Assembly (NCBI RefSeq): GCF_022811605.1
Contig: NZ_CP094533.1
Location: 1,426,001 to 1,490,000, forward strand
Source: Agromyces soli
GTDB taxonomy: Bacteria; Actinomycetota; Actinomycetes; Actinomycetales; Microbacteriaceae
DNA: 64,000 nt
Direction of reading: 5' to 3'
Both the position numbers and the translations under genes were made by a program. The notes beneath the pieces were generated by a model. That model worked only from the letters and a program-made list of their open reading frames with translations, was not told the origin of the DNA and did not search any database. Within the stretch, counting starts at the first letter, position 1. Every line of letters starts with the position of its first letter. Below, in pieces: positions 34,424 to 42,828 of this stretch.

Positions 34424-36115
34424 TTGCGTCGAGGCATCCGTTCTCTGTCTCTCAGGTGCGACCGGTCGGCGGATCAGGTGGCCCCGGGGTTGGTGGGTGG
34501 GGCTGCGCCGTATTGGGTGGAGTACGAGTTCGATCCGGTGGGCAACCGGACGGGCAAGTCGGTGCATGCCACGGATGGCTCGTCGGGGGTGACGACGACG
34601 TCGTACGCGCACGGTGCCGGTGGTGCCGGGGTGCATGCGGTGACGGGTGCGTCGGTGTCGGTTGATGGTGGTGCCGGGGTGTCGTCGTCGTACGGGTACG
34701 ACGGGGCGGGCCGGATGGTGTCGCGCACTGAGGCTGGGGTGTCGTCGCAGCTCGGCTGGGACGCGGAGTCCGAGCTGGTGTCGTTGCAGTCGGACGGGTC
34801 TGGTGCGTCGGGCGGGTCTGGGTCGTCGTTCGTGTATTCGGCGGATGGTGACCGGGTGGTGCGCTCGGATGCGTCGGGGGTGACGGTGTACCTGCCCGGT
34901 GGGCAGGAAGTGTCGATCAGCACGTCTGGTGCGGTGTCGGCGGCCCGGTATTACGGGTTCGGCGGGGCGACGGTCGCGGTGCGCGTGGGTCGTGGTCTTG
35001 CTGGGGTGTCGTCGTTGGTGTCGGATGCGCATGGCACGCCGGTCGCGTCGGTGCCGAACACGAAGCGGCCGGATACGACGAAGGTCGATCGGATGTATAC
35101 GGATCCGTTCGGTGCGGCCCGTGGCGGGTCGGGTGCTGCGACGGTTCCGGGGGATCGGCAGTTCCTCGGGTTGACGCGTGATGGGTCGGGGTTGACGTTG
35201 CTCGGCGCCCGCTATTACGACGAGACGTTGGGCCGGTTCCTCAGCGTGGACCCGTTGCTGGATCTTTCGGATCCGCAGCAGTGGAACGGGTACGCGTACG
35301 CGAACAACAACCCGACGAGCATGAGCGACCCCAGTGGTTTGGCGCCGATCGGGAAGAACGACTACACCGCGGTGGATCGCAACGGGAACGAACGCACGAT
35401 GGGCTCGGGCGTGCCACCACGCGGCACGGTTCTGGCGAAGCCATCCACCATCAAGCCCCCGGTGTCGGTTTCGTCGGCATCGGCCGGGGCATGGATCGCG
35501 GGCACCGCGGTCGCAGCGCAGATCGACTGGGGTCGAGTGCTCGGCAGCATTGGCACCGCTCTGACTGCGGCACTCAGTTCCATCTCATGGGCCGCGGTCG
35601 CTGCTGCCGGTAGCGGCGTCTCGATCCTCTCGATGAGCGGCGACTCGTCTGACTCACGCGCCAACGCGGAAGCCGCGAAGGATGCCGCAGCAAGTGACAT
35701 CAGCACACCAGCCACCCCGCCGGACGATGACGACCCGTGCAATCTCTTTGAGTCGCTCGACTGCATAGGCAAGTCCGACAGCAAGATCGGCTTCCGAGAG
35801 GAGGCGGCGCCGTCAAGCCAAACAGGAATCCTGGAGGGCTCAAAGCTTGTCTCCGGACGGTTCCCGAGAAGCGCTGGACCAGGCGAGACCCTGGTGCGTC
35901 GCGGTGCCGACGGTCGTGTCACCAACTACCAGGTGTACGGAGCAGATGGCCTTCCCATCAAACGGGTCGATGTGACGGGAAGATCACATGGGGGCGTAGA
36001 TACCCCTCATGTGGTGGAGTTCGAGCGGAACATCAATCCACATACTGGCGGACTATATATTAAGCCGGGTCCGGGCGTTCGACCCGCTACACCGGAGGAG
36101 CTGTTGGGGCTATGA
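34424..36115 (+). CDS. 5'-truncated Rhs tip with C-terminal polymorphic toxin (type 24-like)
   Basis: Only the last 560 or so codons of an Rhs protein. From about 34470 come YD-repeats (YWVEYEFDPVGNRTGKS, YGYDGAGRMVSR), then the Rhs core RMYTDPFGAARGG, LLGARYYDETLGRFLSVDPL, NGYAYANNNPTSMSDPSGL (to about residue 303). A hydrophobic linker (about 360-405) leads to the toxin at about 467-563 with RVDVTGRSHGGVDTPHVVEF and NPHTGGLYIKPG, as in the polymorphic toxin type 24 domain (from memory). Secretion signal and Rhs shell are missing and no start is convincing, so it is silent or a donor cassette. GC is lower than the host. Confidence 0.75.
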   Translation: MRRGIRSLSLRCDRSADQVAPGLVGGAAPYWVEYEFDPVGNRTGKSVHATDGSSGVTTTSYAHGAGGAGVHAVTGASVSVDGGAGVSSSYGYDGAGRMVSRTEAGVSSQLGWDAESELVSLQSDGSGASGGSGSSFVYSADGDRVVRSDASGVTVYLPGGQEVSISTSGAVSAARYYGFGGATVAVRVGRGLAGVSSLVSDAHGTPVASVPNTKRPDTTKVDRMYTDPFGAARGGSGAATVPGDRQFLGLTRDGSGLTLLGARYYDETLGRFLSVDPLLDLSDPQQWNGYAYANNNPTSMSDPSGLAPIGKNDYTAVDRNGNERTMGSGVPPRGTVLAKPSTIKPPVSVSSASAGAWIAGTAVAAQIDWGRVLGSIGTALTAALSSISWAAVAAAGSGVSILSMSGDSSDSRANAEAAKDAAASDISTPATPPDDDDPCNLFESLDCIGKSDSKIGFREEAAPSSQTGILEGSKLVSGRFPRSAGPGETLVRRGADGRVTNYQVYGADGLPIKRVDVTGRSHGGVDTPHVVEFERNINPHTGGLYIKPGPGVRPATPEELLGL

Positions 36116-36603
36116 CTGAACCTGATGAGCTTGCGGACCTGCCGGTGTTCACTGCCTGGCGTTCGCAGTATGTGCCGCCTCTCGACGAGGTCTCGTACTT
36201 GGCCACGCACCTTGAGGTGACTTCCGCGGCGTTGTTCGCCAAGTTGATGACGCCGGAGTTCGTGGCGGTTCGCGGCTGCGTATTGGTGAAGGACCGCTTC
36301 TCACCGGAGCGGTTCGAGGAGTGGATGACCACAGCCCATGGATCGACGGTGGTCGTAGAGCGGGCGTTGAATCGCCTGTACCTGTGGGATGTGTTCGAGA
36401 CGGCTTCCGAGGCCGAGGAACGCGCGCTGGTGAGACTTGCGGAGCGGATGGCGGTGAGCTGGAAGCTGCACGCCATGAATCAGTTTCCAGACCGGGAGTT
36501 TGAAGCCGAAGTCACCGATGACTACGGCCCGACGGTGGTGTTGTGGAGCACGAGCGGGCGGCGGTGTGCGGTGTCGGATCGTGTGGGCGAGGAGGTGGTG
36601 TGA
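36112..36603 (+). CDS. putative immunity protein for the adjacent Rhs toxin
   Basis: A 163-residue protein that starts at the toxin stop (ATGA) with GGAGGAG upstream. This tight coupling is standard for toxin-immunity pairs and is the main evidence. It is acidic, without membrane segments: LTPEFVAVRGCVLVKDRF... helix-rich middle (SEAEERALVRLAERMA). I recognise no named family. It should neutralise the type 24-like toxin in the cytoplasm. Confidence 0.65.
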   Translation: MTEPDELADLPVFTAWRSQYVPPLDEVSYLATHLEVTSAALFAKLMTPEFVAVRGCVLVKDRFSPERFEEWMTTAHGSTVVVERALNRLYLWDVFETASEAEERALVRLAERMAVSWKLHAMNQFPDREFEAEVTDDYGPTVVLWSTSGRRCAVSDRVGEEVV

Positions 36604-37214
36604 AGGGCTACATTGTGGAGGTTCCGGACGCGGCGAGTCCGCGTGAGCTTTCACGGGCCGAGGCGCGTCGTGCGTACAACGCGTTCCTTGAGTCACGTGC
36701 CGCGCGGGTGCAGATGCTGGGCGAGTTGGTCGGCCGGGATGGGGTCACTCTCGGTGGAAGCGATGCTGAGGTTCAGGCGCTGAACGATTGGTTCCTGTCG
36801 AATCTGGAGCCTGACCTTGAGCGGTCGGGTGAGCCGATGGTGGTTTGGTACTCGATCGCGCATGACATCGGTATCCACCTGGGTGAGGTGATGATTGCCA
36901 GGCATCCGAACTTGCGGTGGGAGTTCTTCACCTGGGGCAAGAAGAGCCGCCACTTTCAGCGCCCGGTGATCATGGGGTTCCGCACTGAGGACCCGAAGTA
37001 CCACACGAATATGGATCCGCCAGCGGCAGCGCAGGTGTACATGCGAAACGCTCTTGCGGAACGGGGTCACACCGTCCCGCAAGGCACGGTTGAAGTGCGG
37101 GGCGTTGTCATCGACCTCGATGCAGTCGAGCGGCGGCATCCCCCGCATGCTGACCCCACTGAGCTCGTGCAGTGGTTGACCATCGCTGCACGCAGAAACG
37201 GCGGCGATGCGTAG
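36600..37214 (+). CDS. unknown accessory-region protein, paralogue B (204 residues)
   Basis: Near-identical to 32947-33561 after residue 6. The GTG start overlaps the previous stop (GTGA) with GAGGAGG before it. Because it is coupled to the Rhs toxin cassette (toxin, 36112, then this gene), it may be a second immunity or partner protein of the same cassette. See paralogue A for motifs. The 3' flank to 37247 belongs to the duplication. Confidence 0.75.
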   Translation: MKGYIVEVPDAASPRELSRAEARRAYNAFLESRAARVQMLGELVGRDGVTLGGSDAEVQALNDWFLSNLEPDLERSGEPMVVWYSIAHDIGIHLGEVMIARHPNLRWEFFTWGKKSRHFQRPVIMGFRTEDPKYHTNMDPPAAAQVYMRNALAERGHTVPQGTVEVRGVVIDLDAVERRHPPHADPTELVQWLTIAARRNGGDA

Positions 37215-37256
37215 TCGTAGAGGCTCATGATTCGGCTCGCTGAAGTGAGGTAGACG

Positions 37257-37736
37257 GTGAAGGATCTTCTCGCGACTCTCGCCTTACTGCGCTTCGAGTT
37301 GTTGACGCCCAAGCAGATAGTCGACGCTGCAGCCATCGATTTGACGGGCGGTGGTTCGGCGCTGGATCTGGAGTTGGCTTCGCTCTATCCGGATGACTAC
37401 GAGTGCGTTGAATCGCTGCTAGTCGAAGCACTGGATACGTCGGGCGAACCTCACTCCGATGACGACGTGTGGTGGGCCTTCGTCGGGGAAGTCGCCCGCC
37501 AGGTTGACCAAGGTGAGATGAACGTGGAGCGTGGTGGAAGGACGATTTTGCGTCATGCGAGGCTGACTCAGAATTCCGAGCAGTATGTTGCTGATCTGAT
37601 CGGCCTTGAATCGGAATTGGACGACGGGGACGGCAGCAACCCAGAACCTCTCGAAGAGCTCGGCACCCTGCTTGGCGAACTACAAGCGAGAGCTGCGCGG
37701 CATCGAGCCCGCACAGGACGAGTTGGTGATTGCTGA
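37257..37736 (+). CDS. unknown acidic protein, immunity-like (159 residues)
   Basis: A soluble helical protein beginning MKDLLATLALLRFELLTPKQ, with ASLYPDDYECVESLLVEALD and DDDVWWAFVGEVARQVDQGE. No family is recognised. GTG 37257 follows GTGAGG. A broken partial copy of its middle lies at 40872-40985. Small, acidic, and standing alone without a toxin, it fits an immunity protein. It overlaps the next gene by 11 bases. Confidence 0.6.
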   Translation: MKDLLATLALLRFELLTPKQIVDAAAIDLTGGGSALDLELASLYPDDYECVESLLVEALDTSGEPHSDDDVWWAFVGEVARQVDQGEMNVERGGRTILRHARLTQNSEQYVADLIGLESELDDGDGSNPEPLEELGTLLGELQARAARHRARTGRVGDC

Positions 37737-38451
37737 GGGCGGAGCGGCTGAGCCTAACGAGACCGCCGAAGTGACTGAGAATTCTCCGGAGCACCTGCGA
37801 CGGGCCGCTGAGAACTCGTTGGCGGCGTTTCGGAAGTACCGTGCTGCGGCGCCTGGCCTCTTTGTCGAGCTTGCTGAGGCGGGGCATCCGGTCGAGACGG
37901 TCAATGAGTTGTGGGATTCCGGGACGCCGGAGGTGTTGGACATCTTGCTGGAGTGGTTGCCGAAGGTGACCAATCCTGCGTTGAAGATGGACATTCTCGC
38001 GATGCTCGCGGCGAAGTGGGCGCGCCCGCGTGGGCCGCGAGCCGCGGCTGCAGAGTTGGATCGACTCACGCCGGAGGACTCGCCAGAGTTGGTCGAGGCG
38101 GTTCAGGCGACTGTCGGCTCGCTGATGTCGAGTGTCACGGACAAGTCGCTCTACCCGCGCATCCTCGAAGTTGCTGCGGATCCAAGCTGGGCCAACGATA
38201 GAGGCATGTACGTGCTTGCTCTGGGTCGCTATCCCGCCATGCGGGAGGAGTCCGCCCCAGTACTGTTCGAAGCCTTGGCGGAGGATGAAGACTATCTTGC
38301 GTCTCAGGCAGCAAGGGCGCTTATCAAGCTGGGGTACGGCGAGCAGGTGCTGCCGAGAGTGTTCGAGATGCAGGCGAACGGGTATCTCACCAAGGGAGAG
38401 GCGAACAAGCTGCTCCGAAAGGTGAGCGCTCAGAAGGAACGCGGCCGCTGA
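37726..38451 (+). CDS. HEAT-repeat-like immunity protein
   Basis: A 241-residue helical protein of about six two-helix repeats: LWDSGTPEVLDILLEWLPKV, ALKMDILAMLAAKWAR, EALAEDEDYLASQAARALIK, then VLPRVFEMQANGYLTKGEAN. I chose GTG 37726 (AGGA 8 bases before) rather than upstream codons, which run inside the previous gene. HEAT/ARM-like solenoids are a recurring design among polymorphic-toxin immunity proteins. The gene at 40264 has a similar overall plan. Confidence 0.6.
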   Translation: MIAEGGAAEPNETAEVTENSPEHLRRAAENSLAAFRKYRAAAPGLFVELAEAGHPVETVNELWDSGTPEVLDILLEWLPKVTNPALKMDILAMLAAKWARPRGPRAAAAELDRLTPEDSPELVEAVQATVGSLMSSVTDKSLYPRILEVAADPSWANDRGMYVLALGRYPAMREESAPVLFEALAEDEDYLASQAARALIKLGYGEQVLPRVFEMQANGYLTKGEANKLLRKVSAQKERGR

Positions 38452-38473
38452 GGTCGGGACCGAGCGCGGGGGA

Positions 38474-38637
38474 ATGATGCCATCACTGGTTGAGTACGGG
38501 CTCCTGGGCGGGCTTTTCGATTGGGTGAGCGAAGTCACCTGCTGTACATCGTGGTGAAAGAGCTTCGTATCGAGGAAGGTGCCGCCGCGGCCGACGTGGT
38601 GACGCGGGCACCGGGGAATGACATGGAGGGCATGGCG
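38474..38637 (+). pseudogene. small gene with a probable frameshift
   Basis: ATG 38474/38477 behind GGGGG gives MPSLVEYGLLGGLFDW, then the frame closes within 25 codons. A one-base shift at GATTGGG (about 38520) continues GERSHLLYIVVKELRIEEGA, ADVVTRAPGNDMEG into the frame of the next gene. The two halves look like one protein of about 55 residues broken by an indel. Confidence 0.4.
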
Positions 38638-39240
38638 ATGAGTGCAGTGTTCGGCGACGAGCATGCGTGGGACGCATGTCGGAAGCAGATCGAAGCGGTC
38701 GTGGACACTGGTGCCCATTTCCCGCAGTGGCCGTTCCGCGTTGACGCGGGCCAGGTTGCGGTGTTTGAGTACTCAATCGTGTTGAGCGACGTTATCGTTC
38801 CGGTCCTTGAATCACTTGTTGATCAGTACGAAGACGAAGAAGTACTCATGCTCGGTCTGGATCCCGACCTCGCCTACTACCGGGAATTTTTCGGCTTCGC
38901 GCCCGGGATGCGCCTCGCTGCCGACTCGGTCGGCCGTGGTTACCGCAAGGGCTTGAGCTGGGAACCGAACGGCAAAGCTATCGGGGCGCTCATGTTCTCT
39001 CTCAACGCCTTTGCCCTCGCAGGTTCGAGCGGTTCGTGGGGGTTCTTCGCGCAACGAGATTGGGACATCGCTATCTTGATGACCGCAGAGGATCGCGGCG
39101 ACTGGAGCACGTCGGGCCCCAAGTGGTTTGCTCCAGATATCGAGTTGGATGAGATTCGACCACCAGCGGGATGGGGGATGCCCTTGAGCGACCTTGACAA
39201 GGCGGCGTTCGCGAACGCGATCCAGGACCACACGCGCTGA
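38638..39240 (+). CDS. unknown immunity-like protein (200 residues)
   Basis: A soluble acidic protein: MSAVFGDEHAWDACRKQI, FPQWPFRVDAGQVAVFEYSI, DQYEDEEVLMLGLDPDLAYY, WGFFAQRDWDIAILMTAEDR, ending before FANAIQDHTR. I chose ATG 38638 because GGAGGG lies seven bases upstream; the frame is open further upstream. No family recognised. Trp-rich, single-domain, alone between other immunity-type genes. Confidence 0.6.
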   Translation: MSAVFGDEHAWDACRKQIEAVVDTGAHFPQWPFRVDAGQVAVFEYSIVLSDVIVPVLESLVDQYEDEEVLMLGLDPDLAYYREFFGFAPGMRLAADSVGRGYRKGLSWEPNGKAIGALMFSLNAFALAGSSGSWGFFAQRDWDIAILMTAEDRGDWSTSGPKWFAPDIELDEIRPPAGWGMPLSDLDKAAFANAIQDHTR

Positions 39241-39286
39241 TGGTGAGACGCAAACTCTCGATCGAGAACGGGTGGGGAGTTCCAAA

Positions 39287-39766
39287 ATGATGCACGAGCA
39301 GCTTGCACGTTGGTTCGATGAAACTGTCGAGAGGATGCGCGTCTCCGGGAGCTTCTTCGAGACCGACCATGTAACTGCGATCGACGGGATCCCAGACTCC
39401 CCCGATATCAAGACCTTGGCAGCAGTTCTGACGCAGCTGGGGTCGCTGGCTCGCGGCCATGGTGAGGGAATCGTCCCGGTCTTGGTCGTGCCACTCGGTG
39501 TCTCCGAGGTGCTCGATCCCCACCCGCCCGAGCTGGCCGGGGTTGCTTTCGGAAGTAAACCTCCATCGTTCTATCTGATGGAGCCGCGGCAGTTCTCGCG
39601 GTGGTCCGATCGCGAGGAGTACCGGTCCCCATACCTCGCGCATCCCGGGGGGCTGTTGATCGAGTACGTCTGCGGAAGATCAATCCAGATGCGGGAGGAA
39701 GGATGGGAGTACAGCCGCGCGTTGTTCATGAGGACGACTTCCGACGGAATTTCGCGCTTTGACTAA
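39287..39766 (+). CDS. unknown protein, paralogue of the gene at 46807 (159 residues)
   Basis: A soluble protein shared with 46807-47319 at roughly 60 % identity: LARWFDETVERMRVSGSFF, HGEGIVPVLVVPLG, PPSFYLMEPRQFSRWSDREE, IEYVCGRSIQMREEGWEY. Two ATGs in a row; GGGGAG precedes. Function unknown. Two diverged copies 7.5 kb apart in an immunity-rich region suggest immunity to related toxins. Bases 39767-39902 hold no gene I can support. Confidence 0.65.
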   Translation: MMHEQLARWFDETVERMRVSGSFFETDHVTAIDGIPDSPDIKTLAAVLTQLGSLARGHGEGIVPVLVVPLGVSEVLDPHPPELAGVAFGSKPPSFYLMEPRQFSRWSDREEYRSPYLAHPGGLLIEYVCGRSIQMREEGWEYSRALFMRTTSDGISRFD

Positions 39767-39902
39767 CTCGCAAACAGCGTTCCGGCGGCTGATGAACGGC
39801 CCGTCGACATGGACCAGGACACGCCGAGCAGTTGACTGACGTCTTTTTCATCAAGGGGATGCGAGCACCGAGTGTTGTCCCCCATAATCCGAAATGGAAG
39901 TC

Positions 39903-40229
39903 ATGAAGTACCCCTCGCCTGAGGATCCCGCCCGAGCACCGGTGTGGGAGAACTATGTCATCGCGCAGGCGGTGGAAGCATCGCGAGGGCACATCCCGGA
40001 GCACACGCTCGCCTATGGGGTCGAAGTGGATGGGACGAGACTGCGACTGCGGTTTCAGCTCTCCGAAGTCACTGAAACGGACGACGAAGACATCGACGAC
40101 ATCGTCGGTGACTTCGAAGACTTGGTTGGCCCAGATGTCGAGGTGGATTTTCTACTCGAAGTCCTCGAATGGCGTCGGCTGTCGCCGCACGACGGCGTGT
40201 GCTGGGTCTACCTTTCGCGAGTTGACTGA
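39903..40229 (+). CDS. 108-residue immunity-like protein, copy A
   Basis: Begins MKYPSPEDPARAPVWENY and continues AYGVEVDGTRLRLRFQLS, EDIDDIVGDFEDLVGPDVEV, ending WVYLSR. Copy B at 42829 is about 88 % identical in protein, and the 40 bases upstream are also similar, so the duplicated unit includes the promoter side. Very acidic, a common feature of proteins that mimic nucleic acid or block basic toxins. No named family recalled. GGAAG lies five bases before the ATG. Confidence 0.65.
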   Translation: MKYPSPEDPARAPVWENYVIAQAVEASRGHIPEHTLAYGVEVDGTRLRLRFQLSEVTETDDEDIDDIVGDFEDLVGPDVEVDFLLEVLEWRRLSPHDGVCWVYLSRVD

Positions 40230-40263
40230 CGCCGTGCCTCATCTGCTGGCTATGGTTCATCCC

Positions 40264-40863
40264 ATGACGGGACGGAACGAAAGGCCTGGGATCAGTGCCA
40301 CGGATCTCATGACTGAACTTCAGAACGATCCGGAGTACCAAGGCAAGGTTCAGGCGGCTGAGGCAGAGTGGCAGGCGCGGGCTCGGCTGCTCCGTGAGGC
40401 GGAGCACCCGATCGTTGCAGACCTGCGCGAAGCAGGTGTCCAGGTCGACTCTGTCTGGGATCTGGTGAACACCTCGGAGCCGTATCCGGCTGCCCTGCCG
40501 GTGCTGATGGAGCATCTGGAGCGCGGCGGCTATCCCGAGCGCGTGATGGAGAGCTTGGGCCGAGCGTTGGCGGTGAAGCCCTCAGTGGCTTTCTGGACGC
40601 GGCTCAAGGAGCGCTGGCTTCATGCCAGGGATGCGGGCGAGGAAGAAGGCACGGCGGTCGCGCTGGCTGCCTGTGCGACGAAGGATCAACTCGACGACCT
40701 GATCGAGTTCTTGTCCGTCGAGGAACGCGGTCAGTCCCGGATCCACTTCATCCGGTCCATCCTCAAGGTGGGTGGGAACCACGGCCGGGAGGTCGTAGAA
40801 GCGCTCCGGAGCGACCCTACTTTCGGAAAGGAAGCAACTGCCCTGCTGAAGCGCCGAAAGTAG
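40264..40863 (+). CDS. helical (HEAT-like) immunity-type protein (199 residues)
   Basis: All-helical by composition: DLMTELQNDPEYQGKVQAAE, VADLREAGVQVDSVWDLVN, LPVLMEHLERGGYPERVMES, DDLIEFLSVEERGQSRIHF, ending with KEATALLKRRK. Its middle (REAGVQVDSVWDLVNTSEPY) parallels LAEAGHPVETVNELWD of the protein at 37726. There is no clear ribosome site before ATG 40264; an ATG at 40252 is an alternative. Confidence 0.6.
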   Translation: MTGRNERPGISATDLMTELQNDPEYQGKVQAAEAEWQARARLLREAEHPIVADLREAGVQVDSVWDLVNTSEPYPAALPVLMEHLERGGYPERVMESLGRALAVKPSVAFWTRLKERWLHARDAGEEEGTAVALAACATKDQLDDLIEFLSVEERGQSRIHFIRSILKVGGNHGREVVEALRSDPTFGKEATALLKRRK

Positions 40864-40871
40864 ATCAGGTC

Positions 40872-40985
40872 GTGTTGGCTTCGCTCTATCCGGATGACTA
40901 CGAGAGCGTCGATTCGTTGCTGGGCGAGGCGTTGGATGCGTCGGGCGAAGCTCACTCTGATGATGACGTGTGGACTGAATCTTGA
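40872..40985 (+). pseudogene. fragment of the gene at 37257
   Basis: 38 codons read VLASLYPDDYESVDSLLGEA, LDASGEAHSDDDVW, matching residues about 40-75 of the protein at 37257, then a stop. No start, no other parts. The remaining bases to 41091 hold nothing I can support. Confidence 0.7.
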
Positions 40986-41091
40986 AACCTCTCAGTAGCG
41001 CGGGAGAAGACGCAGGGCCAGAGTGGCGGTAGGCCCTCGTATGTGCAGAGGTACTTCGTCAGAGGAGCCGCCCGCGAGCTTGGAATCAGGA

Positions 41092-41505
41092 ATGAGGGGT
41101 ATGGACTTCGACGAACGGTTCCATGTGGTCATCGGCGACATCGGGCGACGATCTGCTGAGTCGTGCTGGGAACTGTTGGAAGACTGGCGAGCATTGGTCG
41201 ACCAGATCGCAGCAGGATATGTTGACGGACTCTACGACTACGAGAATGAGCTCGTGGTTCGCGAGTGGCTTGAGCGCGCTCGTCAAGATGAGCCGCTCGC
41301 GACACTCGAAGGCTGGGAAGCGTTCTCGCGACAGTTGGAAGATTCAGACACTCGGCTGCGGGATGTACTTGAGAGCGGTGTACGCGTACGGGATGCCGGC
41401 CCTTGGTGGCGAGAGCGCCTGCCTCGTTCAGCGGGCCCGGAGTTCGTGGAGGATGCGCGAAGCGTCTTCGGAGTGCGCATTCAGCTCTCGCCAGAAGTGC
41501 CGTGA
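41092..41505 (+). CDS. unknown immunity-like protein (137 residues)
   Basis: A helical acidic protein: MDFDERFHVVIGDIG, ESCWELLEDWRALVDQIAAG, YDYENELVVREWLERARQDE, and a C-terminal WWRERLPRSAGPEF. ATG 41092 chosen; ATG 41101 also possible. The long central helices with WEDW/DYENE pattern resemble small cytoplasmic immunity proteins, but no family is recognised. Confidence 0.6.
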   Translation: MRGMDFDERFHVVIGDIGRRSAESCWELLEDWRALVDQIAAGYVDGLYDYENELVVREWLERARQDEPLATLEGWEAFSRQLEDSDTRLRDVLESGVRVRDAGPWWRERLPRSAGPEFVEDARSVFGVRIQLSPEVP

Positions 41506-41540
41506 TTGCCAGGTAGCACGCGATTGCAAAGGGGGAATTC

Positions 41541-41891
41541 GTGAGTTCAGGCGGAATGGAGACCCCCGAGCTCAGCGAGCTGGCGGGGCTTCCGATTGAA
41601 TTGCGACGGGGCGGTGAACCCTGGGTGACGTCGGTCGTAGCTCGGTCCTCCAACGGTGACGAGGTCCGGTTCACGTGGGATGAGATCGCAGCTGCCGTCC
41701 ATGTCCGATGGGATTCGGGAAGCTTGTGCCTCCTTACCCTCGAACGTGAGTCGATCGCGAAGGTGTCCGTGCGACAGCGGGGGGACGAGGTGTTGCTTGA
41801 GGCGGTAATGCGCGAAAGCGATCTTGAGGGGACAACGGTCGTCGTCGTCGGGGACCGCATCGCGGTGACAGATTCCGTCCTTCGGGTCTAG
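41541..41891 (+). CDS. unknown beta-rich protein (116 residues)
   Basis: Starts GTG 41541 behind GGGGGAA. Sequence alternates short strands (VTSVVARSSNGDEVRFTWDE, LCLLTLERESIAKVSVRQRG, TTVVVVGDRIAVTD), so it is probably a small beta barrel or sandwich. No family recognised; immunity-like by place and size. Confidence 0.55.
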   Translation: MSSGGMETPELSELAGLPIELRRGGEPWVTSVVARSSNGDEVRFTWDEIAAAVHVRWDSGSLCLLTLERESIAKVSVRQRGDEVLLEAVMRESDLEGTTVVVVGDRIAVTDSVLRV

Positions 41892-41919
41892 CTGATGCGT
41901 TGAGAAGGGCAGGCATCGA

Positions 41920-42567
41920 GTGGACGGTAGTGGAATGACGGTCGAAGGCCGTGGATATGCGCTCTGGCTACCTGGGCCGGTTCGCAGCGAGGAACTTCCG
42001 CGCGCTCAGGCTCGCGCGGCGTACGACGCATTCTTGGAATCTCGAGTGTCTCGCATCGAAATGCTGAGGGATCTTGTGGCTCGTGACGGGGTTGAGTTGA
42101 GCGATGACGATGGGCACGTGCAGGAGCTCAACGACTGGTTCCTCGCCGGGGTCGAGCCTGATTCTGAACGTCCCGGTCACCTCCCACCGTTCTGGTTCTC
42201 CGTTGCACACGACATTGCGGTCTTCTTGGGAGAGCTGGCCATTGCGCGGCACTCGAACTTGAGCTGGGAGTTCTTCGTCTGGGGCAAGAAGAATGTGGCG
42301 TACCAACGCCCTGTGATCATGGGGTTCGCTGGTGAGGACCCGAAGTATCGGACGAATGCTGATCCTGAGGCATCCGTTCTCTCCTACGCGCATGCAACGA
42401 TCGCGGCTCGCGGTTCTCGGCGTGAGCACGGCACGGTGAACGTTCGGGGAGTGAGCCTCGACATTGATTCGTTGCTTGGCTCGCCCCGTCCTCCGCAGAC
42501 GGATGAATTCGTACGGTGGTTGGCGATCATCGATCGTCGCAATGCCGAGCATCCTGGAGCCCGGTAG
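41920..42567 (+). CDS. unknown accessory-region protein, paralogue C (215 residues)
   Basis: Diverged relative of the genes at 32947 and 36600 (about half identical): AQARAAYDAFLESRVSRIEM, VAHDIAVFLGELAIARHSNL, WEFFVWGKKNVAYQRPVIMG. Start GTG 41920 or ATG 41935. It shows which parts are conserved in the family: the AHDI..LGE helix, the WEFF.WGKK strand and QRPVIMGF. Function unknown. Confidence 0.7.
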   Translation: MDGSGMTVEGRGYALWLPGPVRSEELPRAQARAAYDAFLESRVSRIEMLRDLVARDGVELSDDDGHVQELNDWFLAGVEPDSERPGHLPPFWFSVAHDIAVFLGELAIARHSNLSWEFFVWGKKNVAYQRPVIMGFAGEDPKYRTNADPEASVLSYAHATIAARGSRREHGTVNVRGVSLDIDSLLGSPRPPQTDEFVRWLAIIDRRNAEHPGAR

Positions 42568-42828
42568 CTTCCAACGCGAGTGGTCTCTAGGGTGATGGCT
42601 ATTCCGCTAGCAAGCGGTGGGTTCTCATCGGGGTGAGCGATATCGTGCATCTTGATTCGATCGTGAAGGGGCGTGAGCCAGGTGGGGCGATCGCGACCCG
42701 CGAAGGCTGGAAGCCACCGCAGTGTCCGGCCAGGTGGCTGGAATGATTGCGCGTCGCACGTCGCGAGGCGGTCAGTGCAAGGCGCACGAGCACCGGGCGT
42801 TGTCTCGCATGAATCCGAATTGGGAGCC
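42568..42828 (+). other. gap with one possible 37-residue ORF
   Basis: GTG 42633 to TGA 42746 could encode VSDIVHLDSIVKGREPGGAI then ATREGWKPPQCPARWLE. No ribosome site is clear and it may be a leftover N-terminus of an immunity gene. The last 40 bases match the upstream side of the gene at 39903 and belong to that duplication. Confidence 0.3.

Noticed and set aside
35240..35450. Complete Rhs toxin system with secretion apparatus
   Set aside because: No type VI, WXG or signal-peptide part is present in frame upstream of 34424; only the tip remains.
42633..42746. 37-residue ORF as a real gene
   Set aside because: No ribosome site, no family, and placed in a gap with duplicated and decayed pieces; kept only as a note.
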